Assembly (NCBI GenBank): GCA_029948255.1
Contig: JALIZF010001327.1
Coordinates: forward strand, 1 to 64,000
Source: Telmatactis stephensoni
Lineage: Eukaryota; Cnidaria; Anthozoa; Actiniaria; Isophelliidae
Reading direction: 5' to 3'
Length of the DNA stretch: 64,000 nucleotides
Positions 12,908-24,209 of this stretch are shown here, one piece after another. The position numbers and the translations under genes are program-made. The stretch's first letter is position 1. Every line of letters begins with the position of its first letter. The notes beneath the pieces are model-generated. The model ran no database searches. It was not told where the DNA came from and saw only the letters and a list, made by a program, of their open reading frames with translations.

Positions 12908-13313
12908 TAATAATATACATGAAAAAATTATAGAAACAAATGAGTTCATTTTTCTCTGCAAAAGAGCGAACATTTTGGAATAAAACCTGAGCGCGCAATC
13001 GATGACGTGTGATGGCGTCAGTAGCGCGCTGTGACATTTCAGCGAAAATTTCATTCAAAAACACAACACAAAAAACAAAATCTTCAGCTTTTTCGCTTTT
13101 TTCTCATCAAAATCGTTTTTTGTGACCAGAATGTGCATAGAGTTGATGCTAGATAATGTGAACAACAGCAGAAATAAAAAAACTTTGACTTTTGACGCTA
13201 TTTTTAAAAACTCAAATTTGCACTAAATTTCCTTTTTTCTGCACTAAATTTCCTTGAAACAGCACTGCTCTAAGCCAATCAGCATCGATGAATTTTTTCA
13301 TGTATATTATTAA
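12907..13313. mobile_element. MITE family F2, intact reference copy (407 bp)
   Basis: Terminal inverted repeats of 23 bp begin TTAATAATATACATGAAAAA at the left and are mirrored at the right end (CATGTATATTATTAA). The internal sequence has GATGACGT, GATGGCGTCAGTAGCGCGC, GCACTAAATTTCC blocks and AGCCAATCAGCATCGA. The same element recurs at 24210-25421, where it is split by another insertion. No coding content. Confidence 0.85.
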
Positions 13314-13353
13314 GTACATAATCACACTCAATCCTCAGATCAATATAAGAGTT

Positions 13354-13865
13354 TCCAGTAGCTAAGTGGTAGCTCGAGTATATTAAGGCCTGGGTCAATC
13401 ACTAATTACTTAAAACTCGGATAAAAACTATTTTGAGGACACACAACATCTAAATAAACATTTTTCTTTGACAAGTTACTAAACTCGACGTCAAAAACAA
13501 AATGCGATCGCATATATAACTTAAGACTACAAAGTGACCATCCTATAGATTGTGAGTCTTAATGTACCTTAGCATGGTTACTTTGGAGTCTTAAGGAGTC
13601 TTAAGTTATATTCGCGACCGCATTTTACTTTGAAGTTTGCAATACAATATTTGTTGACTATGACGTCATTAGGTCACGTGGCATCATAAAAGTACCTTTA
13701 AAAACTGAAGTGAAGGAAGTCGAGTTTAGCATCCTTAAAATGATTTTTTTATCTGAATTTATTTTAGTCAATTAGAGATCTAGATCGACCCAAACCTTAA
13801 TATACCCGAGAGAGCATCCGTCTAGATAATCGGAAGGTCGCGGGTTCGGTTCCCACCTGAGATTC
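13354..13865 (+). repeat. tRNA-like sequence (SINE head or pseudo-tRNA), split by an insertion
   Basis: Joining 13354-13372 to 13811-13865 restores a tRNA-like sequence of about 67 bp. It has an A box (TAGCTAAGTGGTAGAG), an imperfect anticodon arm (TCCG...CGGA) and a B box (GGGTTCGGTTCCC). The break falls in the D arm and is filled by the element at 13373-13810. The anticodon stem is imperfect, so I call it tRNA-derived rather than a working gene. Confidence 0.6.
13373..13810. mobile_element. TIR element inserted into the tRNA-like sequence
   Basis: The left end CTCGAGTATATTAAGG is matched by the inverted right end CTCGGGTATATTAAGG, and the similarity continues through TGGGTC(A/G)AT. A dinucleotide AG flanks both sides. 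The same end sequence recurs at 31816 (CAAGTATATTAAGGCCTGG), so this is a multi-copy family. No coding content. Confidence 0.65.
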
Positions 13866-14281
13866 AATTTTTCTGAAGTGGTTGTAGTTGTATTTTTAAC
13901 GCGTGCTTATTTCTTCGATTCTATATCATTGTACGTTTATATTAAACTATTGCAAACTTTCGTGTCAACAACCATGCACTCACTACAGAATAATTTCAAG
14001 ATTAACCAAGATCACAAAATGCATTCAAACTAGTGTACCATTTATGGCTAGCAGTTAATCTCAAACAACAGTTAATCAAAATTTACAGTCGAGATTTGCA
14101 TTGAAGCCAGAAAAATATTCAGGGATGCAACGTGGAAAGATCGTTACAGACGGCCTGGCTTGATTAGGGAAATGTCATTATGGAAATATATAATAAAAAT
14201 ATCTGTACTTCAATATTATGTACCAAAACCCAAATGACACGAGCTCCATCCAATAATTTAAACTAAAACTTCAGAATAATA
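13866..14281. other. No feature recognised
   Basis: AT-rich sequence with no supported exon, tRNA or inverted repeat. Confidence 0.5.
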
Positions 14282-14398
14282 AAGGGTTATCAACCGAGCG
14301 CGAGGTCTGTATGGGAAAATATCAGACCGAAGTCTTGACAGTACGGACCGAGCGCAGCGAGTGATGGCGCAGCAAGTGATGGCCCATTCACAACAACT
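14282..14398 (+). mobile_element. Truncated copy of foldback family F3
   Basis: Begins AAAGGGTTATCAACCGAGCG and follows the 62.3-kb copy almost base for base through GGACCGAGCGCAGCGAG, then stops where the other copy turns back into its second arm. It is a one-armed, truncated member. Confidence 0.75.
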
Positions 14399-14940
14399 AG
14401 TTAGTTATTGAAACTAAACCAGTTTTAGGTTTTTCTAGCTAGTTTGTCGATAACGTTTTCCAGTCATGTAGAGAAGACAAATTTCAAACCGTCTTGCTAT
14501 GATATTTTCATCAAACGAGTTACCTTGTGTTGTACCTTGTTTAGTTGTGTGGTGCGCACGGTATGAGCAACTAAACTTTAAAGGTCCACTTATTGGATGA
14601 AAATCGGTGATAATTGGAACTGATTATTTCTATATGAAGATTACTAGCAAAACTAAATTAATTTGGTGAACTAGCTAATCTCCGACAAAAAATCTACATT
14701 TTAAGTTCATTATCACAGAGAAATATTGGTTTAAAACCTAAAAGAACAATAGGGCTGAGTAATCGCCGTCATAATGACGTTATTTACTCACAATCCGATT
14801 TAAATGCTAAAAACCTTGTCAATTTTATCCATCTCAGTTTTGGATGTGAAGAAAATGTTGCTTTATCAGTGGTGATCATTGGTGTCGTGTGCAAAGGTTT
14901 CACATTTTCAATTTTCATTGACTTTGATCCAAGTTCTTCT
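14399..14940. other. No feature recognised
   Basis: AT-rich, no supported exon or repeat end. Confidence 0.5.
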
Positions 14941-14944
14941 TTAA

Positions 14945-15584
14945 GGGTGTACTAACATAATTGCCCGTTGCTAGGGAAACTAAAAAAAGCTCTACAATGC
15001 TTCTAAAATGTCAAATCACTTTAACACTTTATAGATTGTCTTCCTTGAGAAAACTTTCACATTTTATAACGTCATCACATGACGTCATAGCTACAGAAAA
15101 AAGTTATAATTTTCTTTAGCAATGCACATTGGAGAATTTGATATAGTAAAAATAAATCTCGAGATCAAGGTGCTTGAAACCAAGCATTCGTCTACAAATG
15201 ATCTCGAAATAAACTTGCTATGATCGATTTTTTTGAATGTCGCAAATGAGCGAAAAATGCAAATAACTTATATATTTTTTATTTTTTTATTGCAAATCCA
15301 TGCTCGCCTTTGAAGAAAAGGCGGTAAATGATGATATAAATATTGAAGAAACACTTTGTTTTGTCGAAATCCGTCAAAGACTATAGATTTTTAAATCAAC
15401 CGGAAGTAAAATGTCGTGCGCATGCGCGGTAAGAACAAAAATTATTCTCTGTGTAAGGTGTGCGTCGCTCTACCGGAAGTCAAATTATTCCCGCCAAAAA
15501 CGCGTGCACGTGCGCCTATCGCGAAAGCAAGATCCTATTTTGCATAACAACCGTTGCACAGCAACGTTAAATGTCAGTACACCC
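14945..15584. mobile_element. Non-autonomous DNA transposon at a TTAA site (640 bp)
   Basis: TTAA is duplicated at 14941-14944 and 15585-15588. The ends are inverted: GGGTGTACTAACAT on the left, GGGTGTACTGACAT on the right. TTAA targets are used by piggyBac and Kolobok. A GG start rather than CCY leans towards Kolobok. The 78-codon open frame at 15411 reads across the right half and has no domain. Confidence 0.75.
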
Positions 15585-15843
15585 TTAACCTCGTTTATTC
15601 AAACAGCTTTTAAATATGTTGAACTTGTTGGTTGGAACGGGGTATAAGCGTACATACTGAGTATCTAAAGTTAACATTTTCTTTCTCATACAGTAAAGCT
15701 CCACCAGTATAAGTGCATGTCCATTCTATTATCCGTATAAAAATTAGTCAGTTACTATATATAAAATCGTCTTTTTACATAATTATTTTTCATTTCTGAA
15801 AGCAAATTGGAAGATGAAGCATAACCATCTTTTTTCTCTATAT

Positions 15844-16028
15844 ATATAGCTAATTCAATTAACGTTGTCGTAGAAAAAAGGCTAAAGCTTAATCGTCCGA
15901 CCGCGAGGTATCATGGAATATTTATTGTTTCGATAACAAAACAATAGATATACCACGATACCTCGCGGTCAGATAATTAAGCTTTAGCCTTTTTTCTACG
16001 ACAACGTTATAATTGAATTAGCTATATA
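15844..16028. mobile_element. Foldback element with about 75-bp arms
   Basis: The left arm runs from TATATAGCTAATTCAATT through AACGTTGTCGTAG, AAAAAAGGCTAAAGC and CGCGAGGTATC. The right arm is its reverse complement with only small differences. The arms are separated by a short loop around 15930. Confidence 0.85.
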
Positions 16029-16031
16029 TCT

Positions 16032-16270
16032 GATAATTTATTTGGTTGTCTCTAGCTTCGTTATTTTGATGAAAAGTTTTACAGACGTTTCGGCCCAAAC
16101 GCGGACCTTCTTCAGTGTGACAAAAACAAATCTCGCGCGCGCTAATTGTTACCGTTATAATCGCGCGTGCAAACGTTTTTGTCACACTGAAGAAGGTCCG
16201 CGTTTTGGCCGAAACGTCTGTAAAACGTTTCATCAAAATAACGAAGCTAGAGACTACCAAATAAATTATC
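16032..16270. mobile_element. Foldback element carrying a mirrored hammerhead-like motif
   Basis: The arms match over more than 100 bp, from GATAATTTATTTGGT with GTCTCTAGCTTCG to the matching ATAAATTATC end. The loop region is GC-rich around 16130-16165. Each arm carries CTGAAGAAGGTCC followed by GGCCGAAACGTCTG, once on each strand. This motif resembles the ends of Penelope-like retroelements. The two minus/plus open frames here are mirror translations of the arms. Confidence 0.8.
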
Positions 16271-16854
16271 ATGAATAATCCTAGCTGCAAATTCAAAATA
16301 GCTATATATCTATTTGCACAAACATTGACCATTTCACAATTATCGAACCTAGAAGCTGAGACCGAAATGGTTCCTGGATACACCACTAATATTTGGATTT
16401 TCATGTGTTTTATCTATGAATGTGCTGAATACGTGTATCTGGAATACAATAATTTATCTCGGTCACTGTTTGAAATGTCCACGTCCACGCGCTTCTTGAA
16501 AAATCATCTAATCAAAATTTCCCAATTTTCATTTCCTTATTCGGTCATAGCTTCTATGTTTTGAAAGTGTCAATGTTTGTGCAATTACCTATATTTTACG
16601 AAATTCAATAGAGCTGCAGCGAGACTGCACCATCCAACGCCACGTACTTAAGGCCACACAGATTTTTATACAAATTATCCATTCATGAATTAGTACAGTA
16701 AACAATCGAAACAGTCGAATTTTACTTAAAAATGCATATAAAACTTATAAAAGAGCATATAATGACTAGTTTGCTTATATGCGTAGGCTAGGCATGCATT
16801 AAGATTAAGAGAGAAAATTCTTTGTAGAAACTCGCGCACTTTGTGAAAAGCAAA
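16271..16854. other. No gene recognised
   Basis: A 97-codon open frame (16271-16564) starts in the element arm and shows no domain. A stray copy of GAAGCTGAGACCGAAATGGT lies at about 16351, a direct repeat of the end motif of the element that follows. Confidence 0.45.
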
Positions 16855-17167
16855 ATATAGTCAATTGCAGAAACGTTGTCGGGTCTAAAATCATAGAAGC
16901 TGAGACCGAAATGGTGCATGGGATGTCAATAACTATATTCTGATTTATTCATTTAAGCTGCAACCGATAAAAAATAGCCCAAATTAAACGGCCCGCCAAC
17001 CCAGGTCCTGAATTCGAACACGCTTTTTTCATTTTGCATCGAAGGCAAAGCGTAAATGAATAAATCGACCAGTAATATTATTATTGACATCCAAAGCACC
17101 ATTTCGGTCTCAGCTTCTATGTTCTATGTTTTAGTCCCGAAAATTAACATTTCTTCAATTGACTATA
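16855..17167. mobile_element. MITE with about 60-bp diverged inverted ends
   Basis: The left end TATAGTCAATTGCAGAAACG continues to CATAGAAGCTGAGACC and GAAATGGTGC. The right end mirrors it in order: GCACCATTTC, GGTCTCAGCTTCTATG, then GAAATGTT and CAATTGACTATA. No coding content. Confidence 0.7.
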
Positions 17168-18359
17168 CACAAGAAGTACACGCTTGAATACGGGCCTTCA
17201 AGTATTCAGTGAAATTCAATAGGTATTCATTATCCGAATGACGTAACGTCATGCTACAATCATTCGGTGACAAATCCAGCCAGTTTTTTTTTCCGTTTTC
17301 GGCTGGTATACTCCTGACTATCTCACGAAAAGAAAAACGCACACGCTTGAACAATGTACGGACGTTTGATATTTAATTGTTATGAGGTGCAGCATCAAAG
17401 TGTGTCTCGCGGGGAATCTATATAGCTAATCAAAAAGTTGTTTCGTTTGGCCATGGTTAATGTAGTCCATGGTATATTTTCAGTCGTCTTCAACGAAATC
17501 GATAGAATTCCGGAAAGTTTAATTTCATTTTGCAGGGACTTAAAGGTTATTTTGTATATCATTATGACGACATATAGCTGGAACAGAAGATGGATACATT
17601 TGAGTACTGATATAGTTCTAGCTGATGAAGTATCCGTAAAGCGCGCATTCCTAGTCTAGGTGTTCAGTTCAACTTTTTTTGGTCATTTCAAGAAAAGGAA
17701 AACAAAAGCAAAAACAACATCAACAACAAACACTACCCTTCACTGTCTGCATTTATATTCTATCGAGTTCATTTGTGAACATTCTCTTTCAATTTAATAA
17801 GTAATGAAGTGGTTACTTACACATGAAATTGAAAGCATCGCAGTCTTACGTAACTCGCACTCTGCAAAACGAAAATCACTGACACACTCTTACTTGGCTT
17901 ACTTACCAGGTTATTACGTTAGCTAGATGAAGTGGACCTCTTGCTGGCGATCGAAAAAACTCCTCTTTGTCGGCCACGAACTGAACAGATAGAATTAACG
18001 CTCAGTAAATTGCGTGCTGTAAGTCTTGATCTTTTATGTTCTTAAACCACGCTTGCGAGGGCTACATGGACAAGCATGTATCCGGTGAATTTCTACGCTT
18101 TTCTTGTCTGAATAAAGAAGCTTTGGGAACGAGTTCCTCTAGCATGTCAATTAATAATTGCTAAGGAAATTAGTAGCTTTTTACAGGATTTTATTCTAAT
18201 ACAAATTGTCGTTTTTAGGAGTGTAGAATTAATAGTTGACTTAAGGTCATAATTGATGATAATTGGATGTTCCGATATTTTGTAAGTTAAATACAAAGTG
18301 TTGTAATAATTGGTATTCAGCCGTCAAACGTAGAAATAAACGATAATTATTAGTTTTGT
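17168..18359. other. No gene recognised
   Basis: Small open frames (17438-17659 and others) lack family features. No repeat ends recognised. Confidence 0.45.
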
Positions 18360-18545
18360 CTCGCTCTCATTCATTCATTCATCCATCCCTCCTTTCCCCA
18401 CCCACACACCCACCCATCAATCCACACATCCATCCATCCTTTCATTTATCCCTCCATCCATTGATCCATCGATCCATCGATCCACCCATTCATTCATCCC
18501 TCCATCCATCCATTCATTCATTCATTTAATAGATCGATCAATTCA
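18360..18545. repeat. CATC/CATT tetranucleotide microsatellite, imperfect
   Basis: Interspersed CATT, CATC, CCTC and GATC units extend through the whole stretch. Confidence 0.85.
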
Positions 18546-20269
18546 CTCACTCGATTCTTGTACCTAAGACTTTGCTGTGAGCTCAAGGCTGACATTTGAC
18601 TAAAACAAGGTGGCCCTCTCGTCAGAAAATCAAGCAGTAAAGAGTGATTCATGACCAGATGTTAGTAAAACTGATTATCCAATGTATCTATAATTAGTGA
18701 CAAGATTACATAGTAACATTCTGACTGAATAGATGAGAATTAGCGATCAATCAAAAGATGATTAGGTTATAGTCCGACCCCGCTGAAAGAATAGAGAAGT
18801 GAAAAAAAAAACCAAAAAACCCTGAGAATTGAACCAAATAAGTTTTATTATTTTTATTATCTAATTGCAATTAAATAATGGTCCGCCTAAAAAGAAGGAT
18901 AGCGGTGAACGACATGGAATGCAGCAGCAAAATGCTAAAGGTTCTATTAGCTTGGTAGCTTGGTAGCTTGTATTAGCTTGTTTAAAACCCGCGTTCATCT
19001 TATTGGCTAAATTATGAGAAATTGCTATAACTTTGCAGGGAAGCATATATCTTAACTTCTTACTTACTGACTACAAGAAATCCCTTTTGGCCAGAATCCT
19101 TTTGAGTCTAAATACAACAGAATCGAAATTCTAGTTGGGGAACATGGAAAATTGTTATCCTTTCTTTACTCTTATGTATGTTGCCCCTAATTGGTTCAAA
19201 ATTTTGAAGTCAAAAGAAAATATTTTTAGAAATGACTTTTAATACTTTTTTTTCTTCGTAAACATGTTCTCCGTATATTGATACATTTTCTGTATGAAAA
19301 TCATGAAATTCTGATGTGGGAAAGCAAATTTGCCCTAGATCTAGCCTATTGTTTGTGCTATCGTTCTTAACAGGATCGTTAGTTACTTAACATTTATTAT
19401 ATGGATAACAGTGTTTTACCGGAAACTAAAACACTCGTATTTTCCATATTTTCACTAGTGAAGATATGAAAAAGTTGTGTACCAAATGTCCCGGATGTAC
19501 GCGCGCGACCTAAAAAAATTTTCCCGCCAGTTTCTTGTCGCTTGTTCCTGAAAATGAAATTAAAATTAAACTTATTATGTTTTTATTTTAGATTGCCTCA
19601 GTTTGTCCATATAATAAATGCGCTCGCTCGTAAAATATTGTTTTCACCACTCGAAAATACAATTCATATCTTCGCACCACCGTGTATATATATGTTCCTA
19701 CAGAAATAATTAAAAATCATTCACACAAATCATACAATCACCGTACATAACCCAAATACTTTGGGTAGCAGTCAGTGATATTTCTTTTGTAGGAAATATT
19801 AAAACATAGAGAGTAAGGTATCCGTTTACTTTCCTAGTTGGGCAACAGCCCCCTCTGCCCCTGTACTATGTACGGCCCTTGTTTCCCAGATATGCAGTCC
19901 AATCATCTTTTGTTTTGTTTTTCAGATCGTATGAACTCGGTTAGGAGAGTTTACAAAGAAGCAGCAAACGGGCTTATCTGCAGTGTACTTACGCAAAACG
20001 CTCTTTCTACAAATCTACTAATCCTGTATCTAAACTGCGCTGACATTTCAATAGTATAACAAAGCAAACAGTTTTCTAAAGCGGAAGTCTTACAGACTAT
20101 GCTAATTACAAGCGGCCATCGATCCATTCACATTTCAAGTGCCTCTTGAATTTGTACGTTTTTGTAGTGAGCTAGTTTAGTTTAATTACCTTTGAGAATT
20201 TATTTGCTCAGCAATGACGACGAAAGATTAAAAAGGATTTGCTTGGTACTTAACTAAACTAAACTGAAG
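18546..20269. other. No gene recognised
   Basis: AT-rich. A short direct repeat of AGCTTGGT lies near 18951-18985. The open frame at 19838-20059 has no domain. Confidence 0.45.
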
Positions 20270-20600
20270 CCAAATTAGAAGCTAGAGAGAAAAAGTTTAG
20301 CCAACGGATAAAGGAAGAATGAAAAAAAAAGGAAGAAAAAAAAAAGATACCAGAAAGAAAGGAAAGAAGAAAGAGAAAGGAAGGAAGAAAGCTAAAAATG
20401 AGTGAATGAATGAATGAACTTTTTTTCTTTCTATAGCTGAATTTAATAGAATGACTGAATGAAGAAAGAGAAAAAGAAAAAGAAAGGAAGAAAGAAAAAA
20501 ATAGACAGACGGACAGAAAGAAAGAAAAAAAGAAAGAAAGGAAGGAAGGAAGGAAGGAAGGAAGGAAGGAAGGAAGAAAGGAAAAATGGAAGGAAAAAAA
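20270..20600. repeat. Purine-rich GAAA/GGAA microsatellite
   Basis: Long runs of GAAA, GGAA and GAATGAAT units. The clean GGAA block lies at about 20538-20575. The minus-strand open frame over it is Phe/Ser/Leu low complexity and is not a gene. Confidence 0.9.
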
Positions 20601-21159
20601 AATTTTTAAATTTACAAATTTAAGAAAGAAGAGAGAAAGTGATCTGTTTACAATGTTTTTCAATTACATTGTAAACGTTTATCAACAGTTTTTTTATACT
20701 AGTTCGCATTAAACATGAATATATTCTTTTGTATATATTTTCGTCTTACTTTTACTGATTTTTTTTCTAGTTAACACTGACTCTCTTATAAACAAAGCGT
20801 AATTTTTACGTTAAGTTAACGATGTTGACACGCGAAAATGTCTCCTGTCTCCGACACTTAAATCGTTCTTATTAGTTTCACATCACCATCTTCATTTACT
20901 AGTCGAATCACTTTTCCGGCACTAGTTGTAAATGGAAGTTTAGTGATAGGATTGATGTAATTGGATAGAGAATACTGCCGACATATATCCTGACGTCAGG
21001 AAGAGCAAATTTTGCATGACGCGAGGAATAATTCACTGTAACGGTCGAACGTATGTGCAGTAAACCAGCGTGAATCGAATTGACCAACTGTATGCCTGAG
21101 TGGAAAAAGTTGTTGTTATTAGAACATGGCTACTTTAATTTCTTGGGAATAAAAGCGAC

Positions 21160-21399
21160 CATATTTTACGTCGATAGCTCGTGGCAGTAATTTGGGTAAC
21201 TGATAAACTTGAGGTCGACGGTGCGCTCATTTTACCCCCCTCTCTCCTTCAGTGGTCCGTTATTTAATGGTATTTAAAGCTAATGAAAGCTACACAGAAA
21301 GGAAAGAAGTTGAAACAAGGATGCGAGGTCACTGAGGATCGAACTAGGGACCTCTCGCACCGAAGGCCACGCACTAACCAACTGTGCCATCCTTGCTCC
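21160..21399 (-). repeat. tRNA-derived SINE family S1, minus-strand copy
   Basis: Read on the minus strand it begins AGCAAGGATGGCACAGTTGG with an A-box-like start. It then reads GGCCTTCGGTGCGAGAGGTC and a B-box-like TAGTTCGATCC, followed by a body containing TTTCCTT, GTGTAGCTTT and GTAAAATGAGC. The copy at 33.5 kb on plus matches over the same length. The 3' boundary is approximate. Confidence 0.8.
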
Positions 21400-21536
21400 T
21401 GTGAATAGAGATGATCGACTGTCGACAAGACTCATTCAAGGCAAATGCATGCCTTTCTAGGCCTTTTGTCAGAGAAAAGCTGCTGTCAGTATATAAAATA
21501 AAATATACTCAAAGACTGTTTTATTGTTCACGAACT

Positions 21537-21607
21537 ATTCAAAGAAAGGGAGGGAGGGAGAGAGAAAGAAATAAGGAAGGAAAGAAGGAAGGAAGGAAGG
21601 AAAGGAA

Positions 21608-21649
<42 letters not shown>

Positions 21650-21830
21650 GAGAGAGAGCTAGAGAGAGAGGGAGAGAAAGAAAGAAAAAACAAGCCAAAA
21701 GGAGGAAAATTAAAACAAAAAGAAAACCAAATGGAGGGAGAAAAAGAAACACTAAATTAAAAAACAAACAAACAAACAAACAAAAACAAAAAACAAAACA
21801 AAACAAAAACAAAACCAAAAAAACACATAA
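21537..21830. repeat. GA microsatellite grading into AAAC repeats
   Basis: GGAA and GA dinucleotide runs (21541-21700) are followed by AAAC-type units (21765-21825). The overlapping open frames are low complexity. Confidence 0.9.
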
Positions 21831-22377
21831 AATGTATGATAACAATATGAATTCGAAACAAATATTAGTTTTGAATTCATCTAACATTGCTTGAAAACCC
21901 TCTTCGTACATCCATAAATTAAAATCTATTCTCGGTCCTTTTACGTTATATGTTATCTCGGCACGCAGTCCACAATCATCAATAAAAAAAGAATTAAACA
22001 ATTACGCTACCACCGAGAGACCGGTAATTTTGACTTTGGCCTACGGGCTCCTCAATCAGACCTTTATTAACTAAATTGAGGCCATATTTACAGGATAAAA
22101 AGGATGAATATTAATCTGCAGATTACATAACAATGATAACATGATTATTATACTCCAATAGATTATTATGTACTCCAGTATACTAGATTGTTAATAGTAA
22201 CAGTATTATTCAAATGTTGACCCTCAATAACCAATATCCATTACAACAAGAGGACGTTGTTAATCCTGACTCGGTGATAAAACCAAAACGAAAAAGTGAA
22301 CGAGAAATCAGCTTCACATATACGGGTTATTTTTTCATATCAGTGTACTGCCAAAACTGACCTAGAGTGGAATTAGT

Positions 22378-22524
22378 ATAGGAAATCATATGGTTTCGAG
22401 TGCAATTTGGAATAAATTTGAACGAGTGGAATTCGGTTCGAATTTGCACGAGCCTTTAGGCGAAAATTTATTTTTAGTTCAAATTTATTATAGATTGCAT
22501 GAGAAAGCCATATGATTTCCTATT
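22378..22524. mobile_element. Foldback MITE, family F1, third copy
   Basis: The ends TAGGAAATCATATGGTTT and AAGCCATATGATTTCCTA are exact or near-exact inverted copies. The arms share the GTGCAATTTGGAATAAATTT core with the 10.3- and 12.8-kb copies. Confidence 0.85.
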
Positions 22525-22526
22525 AA

Positions 22527-24207
22527 GGTAGTTCCGGACCCTTGCTACTGCGCATTTCCCGCGCGCATTCGAGCGCGCGCACTTTTATTAGAGAGCATTG
22601 GTATTACCGTGGGGAGTCTGGGCACTAGTAAGCGAGCGATTGAAAACGTAGAAACTCAAACTTTAGTAGAGAAAAATTATATTTTGTCATCCAAATATCG
22701 GAAAAACTTTAATCAAGAAATCGTATACACTATGTAATGTAGGTATTTAACCTGAAACTTATAAATTTAGTTAATCTTATCCATCGAAAAAGCCGGCGAG
22801 AAAATCCCTAAAATGGGTGATATTTGGTGTTCGTTTTCGGTGTGTTTTCTCTTTTGTGCTTTTCTAACTCTTGAAATAATACGGTGACCCCCTGGTTTTT
22901 TCTTTTAATTCAAAAGAGCACTTATCATTTTTTTGATTTAAAAAATAAAAATACAACTTCATTGATTGGATTGTTGTAAATTTTCCACATTGTTACAGTC
23001 CGTACACGATTTCGGAGCGCGTAATTGGATAGGAATTTGATTCTAGAATGCCCTTTTAAGGTTGGTGCCTACTATTGTCCGCGCGCACTGCTTTCTGCGC
23101 ATGCAAAAACACTGCCATTTTTGTCGGTAAAGCAATCGTAAAAGCAAGGCCTTTTTACAACTTTTTGAAAAAATAAACTTACAGAATTAAAGGAAAACCA
23201 TTTAGCCTCTCCTGTGTTTGAATGAAATTCACAGTTGATAAATAGAACCTGAGTTACAACGCCTGTTTTGACTATCATTTCTACCAGAAACGATCTGTTT
23301 TCGCCGCCATCTTGAAAATTTCCCACAATGCATTATAATTCGCTCTACTTTCCGGGGAGGGCTAGGGAATTTTTGATCATTTTCGCGAATTCTGATCAGT
23401 TTTCGCGCGTTTATCTGCAAATAACTTTCTAAATCGCACGGATACCCCTATTTTTTATTTCTGTAAATTGTAAAGTGGAGATTAACCTACTATTTTAAAA
23501 TATTTTTATGAATTTAAAATTGAAACTTGATTGTAAAAATTGGACTTTTCATTTGGCGGTCATGAACCAAAACAGGTCTAAAACTAGTAAAAAGTCATTA
23601 AAAAAATTGTTATTCTGGTTTTTCATATTTCGTATGGCATTGACAAGTAAGAGAATTGTGTTGTAAACGTTTTAGTAAAAAAAGTTTGACATTTTTTCAA
23701 AATATGGGGTATTTATGATTTTTTCTTTGGGCCTCAAGAATAGGCAGATTTTGCAACATTTGATGGCGTGTAACTCATTAATATGCACGGTGACCCCCAA
23801 TTTTTTCCTTGGATTCTAGTTCCCTATGATGGGCTCTTTGATACCCATGTGGTTTTTGGCCAAAAAATTACCTTCCCATTAGTAGGCACCAACCTTAATC
23901 ATGTTTGCAACTCATCAAACAATACATACGATTACAACTGCTAGATAAACCTCACATCTCTCTTTTGAGACGTTCAAGGCGTTTCTCGGAAAAAATTTGT
24001 TCGCATTCTACAGACCATATGGATTACGTGCATTTTGCAAAAAATCGCGGAAAATCATTGAAAATACCACCTTTTAAGACATCTTATAGCTCAGAAACCA
24101 ATACGGTGACCCCCTCTTTTTTTCTCGCTTTTCGAATTGCCAAACAATTATCTTTAAATGACAGGATTTTAAAGGAAATTCATTGATGAAATCTGAGGCT
24201 CCGGAAC
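22527..24207. mobile_element. TTAA-type transposon, outer copy, interrupted by a nested one
   Basis: Starts after TTAA (22523-22526) with GGTAGTTCCGGACCC. The far end carries an inverted GGCTCCGGAAC at 24197-24207 and looks cut short just before its own TTAA. The interior is split at 23060 by another TTAA element and resumes at 23899. Inner motifs such as GCGCATTTCCCGCGCGC and GGTGACCCCC are shared with its two neighbours. Confidence 0.6.
23060..23894. mobile_element. TTAA-type transposon nested in the previous one (835 bp)
   Basis: TTAA lies at 23056-23059 and 23895-23898. The ends are perfect inverted copies of GGTTGGTGCCTACTA. The interior has CTGCTTTCTGCGCATGC, GGGGAGGGCTAGGG and GGTGACCCCCAATTTTTT. 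It aligns by eye to the 24358-25219 element, so both belong to one non-autonomous family. No transposase is present. Confidence 0.85.
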
Positions 24208-24209
24208 AA

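Noticed and set aside
13811..13865. Functional tRNA gene
   Set aside because: It is interrupted in the D arm and the anticodon stem has a mismatch and an oversized loop.
20259..20663. 134-codon open frame on the minus strand
   Set aside because: It translates GAAA/GGAA repeats into Phe/Ser/Leu runs; low complexity, no domain.
21528..22001. 157-codon open frame on the minus strand with hydrophobic runs
   Set aside because: The Leu/Ser/Phe stretches come from the GA and AAAC repeats, so the apparent membrane protein is an artefact.
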